A stretch of DNA of 15,176 nucleotides, from NCBI GenBank assembly GCA_009773975.1, contig VSMX01000047.1, positions 1-15,176 of the forward strand. The letters are read 5' to 3'. The stretch comes from Desulfovibrio sp. GTDB taxonomy: Bacteria; Desulfobacterota; Desulfovibrionia; Desulfovibrionales; Desulfovibrionaceae. Position 1 is the stretch's first letter; every line of letters starts with the position of its first letter. The notes under the pieces were generated by a model, which saw nothing but the letters and a program-made list of their open reading frames with translations, did not search any database and was not told where the DNA came from. Below, one piece after another: positions 6,516 to 13,505 of the stretch. Position numbers and translations under genes: made by a program.

Positions 6516-7640
6516 ATGACAATGGAAAGTTTTGAGAACCTCCTGGCCCGCTGGCCGCTGGAGGCCAGGGAAAATTCCTCGGCAAGCGCGGAAATGGTAA
6601 CCGATGTTCTGCACAGGACAGACGGGCAAAATCTTTCTCCTGATGATTTTCTTGTTCTGCTTTCACCCGCCGCAGAGAAAATGCTGGAGGAAATAGCCCA
6701 AAAAGCGCATGAGCTTACCCTGCGTAATTTTGGCCGGGCTGTCTCCATCTTTACCCCCCTTTATATTTCGGATGTCTGCACCAATCATTGCCGTTATTGC
6801 GGTTTCAATGCCAATAACCGCCAGAAGCGCCGCCATTTGAGCGTGGATGAAGCCGTTGCGGAAGCCAGGGCCATTGCGGAGCAGGGCTTTCAGCATATTT
6901 TGCTGCTGACTGGCGATGCGCCCAAATTGTCTTCTCCCCAATATATAGCGGACGTGGTCAGACGTATCAAACCGCATTTTGCATCAATCGGTATCGAGGT
7001 CTATTCGCTTACGGAAGAAGAATACAAGCTGCTGATTGAAGCGGGCGTGGATTCAATGACCATGTTCCAGGAAACCTACAATCCGGAACTCTATGCCTGG
7101 CTGCATCCAAAGGGCCCGAAAAGCAACTATGCCTTCAGGCTTGGCGCGCCTGCGCGGGCGGCGTCCGCCGGAATGCGTTCAATAGGACTTGGCGCCTTGC
7201 TCGGTCTGGAAGCCTTCGAGCGGGACGCCTTTGCCAGTGGTTTGCATGCCTGGTGGCTGATGCGCAAATTCCCGGGCGTCGAGGTTAGCGTTTCCATTCC
7301 GCGCATTTGCCCCCATGAAGGCGATTTTGATGTAACCAATGGCGTAAATGACCGCAAGTTTGTTCAATATGTGATTGCCTTGCGCTGTTTCTTGCCCCGA
7401 GCCGGAATTACATGCTCGAGCAGGGAATCGGCCTTCATGCGCGATCATCTTGTGCCTCTTGGCGTAACCAGGGTTTCCGCTGGCGTCTCCACTGCGGTTG
7501 GCGGCAGGGCAACGGAAGATCTGCACAATCCCGGGCAGTTCGAGATTTCCGATCATCGCAGCCTTGAAGACATGATGGCAGATCTGGCCAAAAACGGCTA
7601 CCAGGCCGTTTTGAAAGACTGGGAAGATCCCCTTGCCTGA
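6516..7640 (+). CDS. thiH: 2-iminoacetate synthase ThiH (radical SAM tyrosine lyase)
   Basis: A 374-residue radical SAM enzyme that cleaves tyrosine to p-cresol and dehydroglycine (2-iminoacetate), the glycine-derived piece of the thiazole. The 4Fe-4S cluster motif CTNHCRYC is at residues 88-95 (CxxxCxxC). It is followed by GFNANN, LLLTGDAP, VYSLTEEEY, FQETYNP and GLGALLGLE, all typical of ThiH. Aerobes often use the oxygen-dependent ThiO instead, so this gene favours an anaerobic host. The start is uncertain between ATG at 6516 and ATG at 6522 because the upstream bases are A/T-rich without a clear ribosome binding site. Its stop overlaps the start of thiF by 8 bases. Confidence 0.97.
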   Translation: MTMESFENLLARWPLEARENSSASAEMVTDVLHRTDGQNLSPDDFLVLLSPAAEKMLEEIAQKAHELTLRNFGRAVSIFTPLYISDVCTNHCRYCGFNANNRQKRRHLSVDEAVAEARAIAEQGFQHILLLTGDAPKLSSPQYIADVVRRIKPHFASIGIEVYSLTEEEYKLLIEAGVDSMTMFQETYNPELYAWLHPKGPKSNYAFRLGAPARAASAGMRSIGLGALLGLEAFERDAFASGLHAWWLMRKFPGVEVSVSIPRICPHEGDFDVTNGVNDRKFVQYVIALRCFLPRAGITCSSRESAFMRDHLVPLGVTRVSAGVSTAVGGRATEDLHNPGQFEISDHRSLEDMMADLAKNGYQAVLKDWEDPLA

Positions 7641-8253
7641 AAATCACCTGCTTGCCGGTCTTGCAACCCATTTCAGGCCTGATCAGCTCGCAAGGCTTGC
7701 CAATGCGCGGGTTGGCATAGCTGGAGCGGGGGGGCTGGGCTCCAACCTGGCCATAATGCTGTGCAGATGCGGTATTGGCGGCCTGATTTTGGTCGATCAT
7801 GACAATGTTGAGCCATCCAATCTCAACAGGCAGCATTTTTTGCCAGGACAGCTTGGCATGCCCAAAGTTGAGGCGCTTGCGGAAAACCTGCTTGCGCTCA
7901 ATCCCGATCTTGAGCTGGATATCAGGAATATGAGGCTGGATGCGGATAATATCGATTCCTGCATAAGGGATTGCAACTTGTGGGCAGAAGCGCTTGATGG
8001 CGCGGAGGACAAGACCATGCTTGTGGAAAAGGCCCTTCTGGCCAGTTGTCAGATTGTTTCCGCATCGGGCCTTTGCGGTTATGGCGGTCCTCCCATGCAA
8101 AAAAGGCGAATGGGCAATCTTGTGCTGGTTGGTGATTTTACCACCAGTTGCCAGATTGCGCCGCCCCTGGCTCCCCGGGTAACGCAGGCGGCCGCGCTCA
8201 TGGCTGATGCGATTCTTGAATTTGTTCTTGGAGAGGAAGAAAAGCCGGCATGA
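7633..8253 (+). CDS. thiF: ThiS adenylyltransferase ThiF (short E1-like form)
   Basis: A 206-residue E1/MoeB-superfamily protein that activates the ThiS C-terminus with ATP. The nucleotide-binding GAGGLGSN is at residues 31-38, VDHDNVEPSNLNRQHF follows at 54-69, and the crossover region SGLCGYGG is near residue 154. It is shorter than E. coli ThiF (about 250 residues), and I do not see the paired CxxC zinc motif of that form; it fits the shorter ThiF family 2 common in anaerobes. The start is TTG inside the end of thiH, with GGAAG about 6 bases upstream. The overlap implies coupled translation. No thiE, thiC or thiD follows; the pyrimidine branch must be elsewhere. Confidence 0.88.
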   Translation: MPENHLLAGLATHFRPDQLARLANARVGIAGAGGLGSNLAIMLCRCGIGGLILVDHDNVEPSNLNRQHFLPGQLGMPKVEALAENLLALNPDLELDIRNMRLDADNIDSCIRDCNLWAEALDGAEDKTMLVEKALLASCQIVSASGLCGYGGPPMQKRRMGNLVLVGDFTTSCQIAPPLAPRVTQAAALMADAILEFVLGEEEKPA

Positions 8254-8388
8254 CCAGGCCCAATGGGAAACGGCGCCGCATCCGGGCAAAGTAAAAACCG
8301 CTCTGCCAGCATGGCCACGGGAACCATTTATTCAGGCAGGCCGCTTTCCGCGATACCAGGGGCAAAAGTGCTGCCTGGCGGCAGAAAA
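8254..8388. other. Convergent intergenic region with a weak hairpin
   Basis: The thiamin operon and the secretion operon converge here. The only structure found is CTGCC (8371-8375), loop TGGC, GGCAG (8380-8384). On the minus strand it is followed within a few bases by TTTT, on the plus strand by AAAA after the stem. It might act as a weak terminator for the PilZ end of the secretion operon, but the stem is only 5 bp. No credible gene is seen in this stretch. Confidence 0.35.
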
Positions 8389-9429
8389 TCACTCGTCAAA
8401 TTTCTTGAAGGGCTGGGCCATATTGGCACAGGCCATCTGGTCGAGCGGCGGAATTTCCGGCACCGGCAGATCAGGTGTTTGCTGCCTGATTTTCCTGGTT
8501 ATTCTTGGGCGCCTTTTCCTGGGTTCCTCATTTATCTGTTCCGGCATCGCAAGTTCGGCGATTTTCGGCAAATCTTCCGCTGGAATACCCAAAATCTTTC
8601 TCATCCTGTCCGACCCATTGCCCGAAACATCCTGCCATTCCAGTTCCATGTTCTGGCCTTTCCAGACAAGCTCGCGCAAGAACTGGATTCTCAGGGCAGC
8701 GGAACCGGATTCCGAGGCCTTGAAAGCCCCTACCTTGCGCCCCAGAAAGACTATCGGCAACTTGGACAGCTGTGGGGATTTAAGGAAAAAGAAAAAGAGA
8801 TAGCGCTCGTCGGCAGCCAGGAGACGGTAGCCGGAAGAATCGGAAGTTTCGACGCAAACTCCGCCGGCGGAAATGTTGATCAGCCTTGGACGCCTGGCAT
8901 TGTTTTTACGGAAATAATGGCTCAGCAGGCGCAAAAGCTGGTGCCTGTCGGTTGGTTCCCTGTCAATAAGGATCAGGCCCGGAATCATGTCCTGGCATTC
9001 CTCGCTTTTTCTGCGCTGGTGTCTGCGCATATGCCTGATGCGCGAGGGCAGGGAAACCCTAAGGAGCAATTCATCGGGCAAATCATTTTTTTGCAGAATA
9101 CGGTCAAGAATGGTTGCCTTGCCAGCATATTCGATGCGGCCGTATCGTTTCCCGCCCATTGGCAAATCAAGGGCAAAGGCGTATTCACAGCCCGGATCGA
9201 CCGGAAAACGTTTTTCAAGGAACATATCTATTGATTCGACCTTGAATTTTGCCTGCTGGCCGACAAGGCTTCCAAAGCGGCCGGAAAGGGTGAGATCCGC
9301 TGTATTGCAGAGGTCAAGAGGCAAATGACTTTGTATGGTAACCAGGCTTTTCTGCAGTCTGGCCTGTTCGAAGATTTCAAAAAGGTCGGGATGCCAGATA
9401 TGCCGGGTTTCTTTATCTTGACTGAACAT
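8389..9429 (-). CDS. PilZ-domain protein (putative c-di-GMP receptor) in the type I secretion operon
   Basis: A 346-residue cytoplasmic protein. Residues 1-120 form a beta-rich N-terminal part comparable in position to the YcgR-N/PilZN type domains. A PilZ domain follows: the arginine motif RHQRR (Arg136 and Arg140, RxxxR) and, 45 residues later, NISAGG (residues 185-190, matching [D/N]xSxxG). These are the residues that hold dimeric c-di-GMP. The gap between the two motifs is longer than usual and holds a Arg/Leu-rich insert. The C-terminus (about 295-346) is basic, then proline-rich. I use the ATG at 9429; an in-frame TTG at 9447 overlaps the HlyD stop (TTGA) and would add six residues. Neither has a strong ribosome binding site. 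As last gene of the exporter operon it could tie secretion, or handling of an exported adhesin, to c-di-GMP; that is inference. Confidence 0.75.
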   Translation of the reverse strand: MFSQDKETRHIWHPDLFEIFEQARLQKSLVTIQSHLPLDLCNTADLTLSGRFGSLVGQQAKFKVESIDMFLEKRFPVDPGCEYAFALDLPMGGKRYGRIEYAGKATILDRILQKNDLPDELLLRVSLPSRIRHMRRHQRRKSEECQDMIPGLILIDREPTDRHQLLRLLSHYFRKNNARRPRLINISAGGVCVETSDSSGYRLLAADERYLFFFFLKSPQLSKLPIVFLGRKVGAFKASESGSAALRIQFLRELVWKGQNMELEWQDVSGNGSDRMRKILGIPAEDLPKIAELAMPEQINEEPRKRRPRITRKIRQQTPDLPVPEIPPLDQMACANMAQPFKKFDE

Positions 9430-9443
9430 TTTGAAAATATGTC

Positions 9444-11201
9444 TCAACGTTCGCGCAAGGCGTTTTGTTTGGCTTTCAATATCGGTTTTAGCAAATAGTC
9501 AAGAACCGATTTCTTGCCAATGAGGATATCGGCTGTCACCATCATGCCTGGAATGATCGGCAAAACCTCGTTATTGTGGGTAATTGCCGTTTTCTGGGTG
9601 CGCACCTTGACAAGGTAATGAAAATCGCCGCGTTTGTCTTCTATTGTGTCGGCACTTATCGATTCAAGTTTACCTTCAAGACCGCCATAAATTGAAAAAT
9701 CGTAGGCGGAAACCTTGACCATCACATCCTGGCCGGGATGCAGAAAGGCCACATCCTTGGGAGTAACCCTGGATTCCACAAGCAATGTGTCATCCAGCGG
9801 CACAATATCCATGATGGCTTCTCCTGGCTTGACCACGCCGCCAACCGTATTGATATGTATCTGCTTGACCGTGCCCCGCACAGGAGTGCGCAATTCGGTT
9901 CTCGTAACCCTGTCGCCGCCGGCCGATATAGTTTCCCTGAGACTGGTAAGCTCGAGACGGCGTTTGGTTATCTCCTGCGTTATCTGCGCCCGCTGCTCCG
10001 CCTCGCGGGAGACAATGCGCTGTTTTGCCTCCTCCGCGCTGGCAATGGCCTTTGGTATGCTGGCTTCGAGCATATCTATCTGTCCGCGTAATTCGACAAC
10101 TTTTTGCTGCAAGCCCAGGTATTCCATGCGGGCAAAGTTTTTGCGCTTCATCAACTCACCCGCAGTATTCAACTGTTCTTCAGCAAGAGCAAGGCTTTTT
10201 TCCAGCTGGACCTTGTGTGCCTGTTGTTCCTGCACATCATGAGTGCGTTGCGCGTATTGCGCCTTGAGAACATCAAGATCGGATTCCAGCAGGGATTTTC
10301 TGGATTCCCAGGCATATTCCTGGTCCCGCAAAATTTGCCTGGCGCGGGTATAGGTTTTATTGTCCACATCGTGTCCAAGGCGTCTGGTAAGATAGGCCCG
10401 CAAATCTTCCGGGAAAACAGGCTTTTCATTGCGGAATTCGGCTTCGAGGCGAATCAGGGCCAGACGGTTTTCGATGGCCTTGTTCAGGGCGTCGCGATAT
10501 GAGGATTCCGCCATTTCATTGTCCAGCTGGGCCAAAACCGCTCCCTTTTCCACAATCTGGCCTTCACGGACCAGGATTCCGCGCAAGATGCCGCCCTCAA
10601 GGTTCTGGATGGTCTGGGTGCGCTGCGAACCCACAACCTGGCCTTCAGAATGTGTTACCTCGTCCACATCGGCAATTGCAGCCCAGATAATCAGGCAGAC
10701 AAACATCACGGCCACAGTTACCGAAAGAGCGCGCACGCCAAAGCGCGGGCGCCGCGCAAGGGCCGCGTCAACCTCGTTGGCATAACTTATGTCATCGGGG
10801 GTGAGGCCGTGAAGCGGGGCGTCCATGGCCGCAAAAAGCGATGCCGAATTTTTGGCCGGATTCAGGCCCTTGTGATCGCCTTTGCCCTTGTCCTTTTCCT
10901 CGTACGTCTTTTCCAGGTTTTCCCGCAAAGTCCTGTCGGGACGCTGTTCGTTTTCCTGCTTTACGAAGATGGCCTTGATGAAAGCCCATACTCCGCCAAG
11001 ATTGCTTGGCGGCGCGGGCGCCGCGGCTGGTTGCGGAGCGCCTGCCCCTTCCGGTGTTTGCTGCGCGGCTGACTGGTTTGCAGCGGCGGAGCCGTTTTCC
11101 TGAACGTTATTGATGGGAAAAGCCATCTTTTTGGGAGTAATTTTGGCTGCCGGAACGCCGCCGGAATTTTCGGCAGGGCTGTTTTTGCCTTCTTCTGTCA
11201 T
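9444..11201 (-). CDS. HlyD-family periplasmic adaptor of a type I secretion system
   Basis: A 585-residue membrane fusion protein that bridges the inner-membrane ABC transporter and the outer-membrane TolC channel. Residues 157-177 form the single membrane helix, followed by the first lipoyl half (EVTHSEGQVVGSQRTQTIQNLEGG, read in parts as SEGQVV and QNLEGGI), a long coiled coil (about 230-420, rich in Glu/Gln/Arg/Lys), the second lipoyl half (RTPVRGTVKQI, GGVVKPGE, MDIVPLDD) and the beta-barrel region with VTPKDVAFLHPGQ and KVSAYDFSIYGG. These are hallmark HlyD/LapC sequences. The cytoplasmic N-terminus of about 155 residues, Ala/Pro-rich then charged, is much longer than in HlyD (about 60). 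The ATG is preceded by AGGTGA with 6-base spacing, and that motif overlaps the stop of the ABC gene 10 bases upstream. Confidence 0.93.
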   Translation of the reverse strand: MTEEGKNSPAENSGGVPAAKITPKKMAFPINNVQENGSAAANQSAAQQTPEGAGAPQPAAAPAPPSNLGGVWAFIKAIFVKQENEQRPDRTLRENLEKTYEEKDKGKGDHKGLNPAKNSASLFAAMDAPLHGLTPDDISYANEVDAALARRPRFGVRALSVTVAVMFVCLIIWAAIADVDEVTHSEGQVVGSQRTQTIQNLEGGILRGILVREGQIVEKGAVLAQLDNEMAESSYRDALNKAIENRLALIRLEAEFRNEKPVFPEDLRAYLTRRLGHDVDNKTYTRARQILRDQEYAWESRKSLLESDLDVLKAQYAQRTHDVQEQQAHKVQLEKSLALAEEQLNTAGELMKRKNFARMEYLGLQQKVVELRGQIDMLEASIPKAIASAEEAKQRIVSREAEQRAQITQEITKRRLELTSLRETISAGGDRVTRTELRTPVRGTVKQIHINTVGGVVKPGEAIMDIVPLDDTLLVESRVTPKDVAFLHPGQDVMVKVSAYDFSIYGGLEGKLESISADTIEDKRGDFHYLVKVRTQKTAITHNNEVLPIIPGMMVTADILIGKKSVLDYLLKPILKAKQNALRER

Positions 11202-11211
11202 TCTGTATCAC

Positions 11212-13416
11212 CTATGTGGTTTGCAGTCGCCTTATGTTGGCGTTTGGCTGCTTGCCGCCGGCATTGCCGCGTAATTTGCGAAGTACAACGTCCCTCGGGC
11301 CGTCCATCCTGATTTTGCCGTTTTCCATGACGACAAGCCGATCCACAATGCGCAGCATGGACAAGCGGTGGGTTATCAAAATCAGTGTCCTGCCTTCAAT
11401 GATGGAAACAAGGCGCTTCTGGAGCATTGTTTCCGCATCCGTATCCATGTTGCTGGTGGGTTCATCCAATATAAGTATGTCCGGGTCGCGCACAAGGGCC
11501 CTGGCAAGCGCGACTGCCTGGCGCTGGCCACCCGAAAGGGCCTTGCCCTGTTCGCCAACCTGGGCCGCGAAGCCCGCGGGATTGTTGTTGACAAATTCGG
11601 TTACGCCGGCAAGGGATGCCGCGCGCAAAATCAGGCTGTCATTGATCGAGGGATCGCCAAGGGCAATATTTTCCCTTATGCTGCCGTAAAAAAGCACAAC
11701 ATCCTGCGGCAGCACGCCTATGCGACCGCGCAAATCCGAGCTTGGAATCTGCCTGATGTCCACGCCGCCAAATTTCACGGCGCCTTCCCGTGGCTGGTAA
11801 AGGCCGAGCAACATCCGCGAAAGCGAACTCTTGCCCGAACCCATCGGGCCAATAATGCCAACTTTTTCGCCTGGTTCCACACGCAGAAAAATATGATCCA
11901 GTGCAGGGCGCTCGGCGCGGGGATAATAAAAGGAAAGATCCTCGACAACAAAACTCGGGGTAAGCGCGCCGAAATCCATGACGACCTTGTTGGCGTCATT
12001 TTCACTCGGTAGCTGCATGAGCATATCCAGGGCCTTCAAGGCAACCTGTGAATTCTGGACTCTTGTCAGCAGGGAGGCCATTTGCAAAAGCGGTGCCATT
12101 GTTCGGCCAACAAGAATATTCACGCCAATCAGCGCGCCCATTGTCATCAGTCCGTCCTGAATGCGATAAACGCCCCAGACAATCAGAACCACTGTGACAA
12201 GCTGGGTTATCAGCACGGAGGAAGCCACGGCCATGGCATTATACTTGCGCGTCTCGGAAGAAGATTTGGCGGAAAGGCCGGAAACCGCTTCCCAAAGGCG
12301 CTGCATCCGGCTTTCGGCCATACAGGATTTCAGAGTCTCGAGGCCGGCAACCATCTCCACCAGCAGGGCGTTCTTTTGCATGTTTTGCCTGTATCCCGCT
12401 TCCGCGCTGCGTTTGGATTTCGCTTGCAGAAAAATGCCCAGGCCCAGAAGTATCGGAATCGCGGCAAGCGGCAAAAAAGCCATTGGCCCGGCAATAAAAC
12501 CGATCAGGAGAAGAAAGATTACCAGAAAGGGCAGGTCGATGCAGGCCAGCAGGCTTGAGGAACTGAAAAATTCCCTGAGCTGCTCGAATTCGCGCAGGTT
12601 GTTTACCAGCGCGCCGGTTGATTCCGGGCGCGCGTCAAGCCGCATGGACAAAACCTTTTCAACAAGTATGCTCGACAGTATTATGTCCGCGTTCCTGCCG
12701 GCCACATCCACAAAATGCGTGCGCAGCGCGGAAAGCAGGAAATTGAAAAAGTAAATAACAAAAATGCCGCTTGCCAGAACCCACAAGGTATCCGTGGCAT
12801 TGTTCGGCACAACCCTGTCATAGACGTTCATGACAAAGAGCGGGCTTGCAATCGCAATCAGGTTGATGACCACGCTTGCCAGGGCAACATGCCGGTAAAT
12901 TGGCGCGTAATAACGCAAAACGTCCCAGAACCAGCGTTTGCCGCGTGAAAGCCTGGGCCCTTCGATTCGCATATCCGCCGCATTGGGCACAGCCGCGAAA
13001 ATGGCATAGCCGGAATAGTCTTCGGTCAGTTCCTCAAGGGCGACTGTCTGGGTGGAATCCGAAATTTCGGGAAAGATTACGTTTGCCTTGCCGTTGCGCA
13101 TGGAGACGAGGACGCAGGAACGATCGCCCTTGAGAAGAAGTATGCAGGGCAGGACAAGAGGCGGTATGTCGGCAAGTTGCGGTCGATAGACTATTCTGCC
13201 GGAAAGGCCGGCTTTTCTGGCCGCGCCAAGACAGGTGCGGGGATTGATTTCGCTTCCGGAAAGGCCGGCCAGCAAAAATTGCGGACTGACAACCTTGCCT
13301 CTGAGCCGCAAAAGCACGGCCATGCTGCGCAAGAGGGGAGGCATAAAATCCACGTCGGAAGGCCGCATCGAACCCAGGGCGCCATCAACAATCTGACCGA
13401 TTTCAGAATCTGCCAT
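11212..13416 (-). CDS. Type I secretion ABC transporter with degenerate C39-like domain (LapB/LssB type)
   Basis: A 734-residue half-transporter that powers one-step export from cytoplasm to outside. Residues 1-140 form a C39-peptidase-like domain in which the expected catalytic cysteine position reads LLRSMAVLL and no catalytic His block is seen. It is therefore a non-cleaving substrate-binding domain of the kind found in RTX and Lap exporters. Six membrane segments lie between about 165 and 455. The nucleotide-binding domain has Walker A GPMGSGKSS (523-531), Q-loop (VLPQD), signature LSGGQ (627-631), Walker B ILILDEP (647-653) and the switch His in ITHRLS (His683). The ATG at 13416 has GGAT upstream at suitable spacing; an in-frame GTG at 13458 lies inside a hairpin and is less likely. 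The sequence follows the LssB-type family, used mostly for large adhesins. Confidence 0.93.
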   Translation of the reverse strand: MADSEIGQIVDGALGSMRPSDVDFMPPLLRSMAVLLRLRGKVVSPQFLLAGLSGSEINPRTCLGAARKAGLSGRIVYRPQLADIPPLVLPCILLLKGDRSCVLVSMRNGKANVIFPEISDSTQTVALEELTEDYSGYAIFAAVPNAADMRIEGPRLSRGKRWFWDVLRYYAPIYRHVALASVVINLIAIASPLFVMNVYDRVVPNNATDTLWVLASGIFVIYFFNFLLSALRTHFVDVAGRNADIILSSILVEKVLSMRLDARPESTGALVNNLREFEQLREFFSSSSLLACIDLPFLVIFLLLIGFIAGPMAFLPLAAIPILLGLGIFLQAKSKRSAEAGYRQNMQKNALLVEMVAGLETLKSCMAESRMQRLWEAVSGLSAKSSSETRKYNAMAVASSVLITQLVTVVLIVWGVYRIQDGLMTMGALIGVNILVGRTMAPLLQMASLLTRVQNSQVALKALDMLMQLPSENDANKVVMDFGALTPSFVVEDLSFYYPRAERPALDHIFLRVEPGEKVGIIGPMGSGKSSLSRMLLGLYQPREGAVKFGGVDIRQIPSSDLRGRIGVLPQDVVLFYGSIRENIALGDPSINDSLILRAASLAGVTEFVNNNPAGFAAQVGEQGKALSGGQRQAVALARALVRDPDILILDEPTSNMDTDAETMLQKRLVSIIEGRTLILITHRLSMLRIVDRLVVMENGKIRMDGPRDVVLRKLRGNAGGKQPNANIRRLQTT

Positions 13417-13447
13417 GACCTTTATCCGGTTTGTGTTAAAAAATGAA

Positions 13448-13469
13448 GATGGGGGCACAATCCCCCATC
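13448..13469 (-). terminator. Hairpin with following T-run between the tolC-like and ABC genes (possible attenuator)
   Basis: GATGGGGG (13448-13455) and CCCCCATC (13462-13469) form a perfect 8-bp stem around a 6-base loop. Read on the minus strand, the direction of the operon, it is followed after three bases by ATTTTTT, similar to an intrinsic terminator. It lies between two genes that should be cotranscribed, so partial termination or mRNA end protection is more likely than a full stop. Confidence 0.5.
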
Positions 13470-13474
13470 CTTGT

Positions 13475-13490
13475 GCCTGCCAGGGCAGGC
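13475..13490. repeat. Second inverted repeat next to the attenuator-like hairpin
   Basis: GCCTGCC (13475-13481) and GGCAGGC (13484-13490) are perfect inverted repeats. As RNA they allow a 6-bp stem with a four-base loop. The repeat begins 15 bases after the tolC-like stop codon and 5 bases from the first hairpin, so the tolC-ABC leader region carries two adjacent stem-loops. Confidence 0.7.
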
Positions 13491-13505
13491 GAATCGCCGT
13501 AAATC

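Noticed and set aside
8207..9234. Plus-strand open frames opposite the PilZ gene (198 and 323 residues)
   Set aside because: No domain signal and no good ribosome binding site; the opposite strand has clear PilZ motifs and fits the operon.
11368..12012. Plus-strand open frame inside the ABC transporter gene
   Set aside because: It is antisense to the nucleotide-binding domain, whose motifs are all intact, and encodes nothing recognisable.
13417..13458. GTG start for the ABC transporter at 13458
   Set aside because: The codon lies in the loop of a perfect hairpin, and the downstream ATG at 13416 has a usable ribosome binding site and matches the expected family start.
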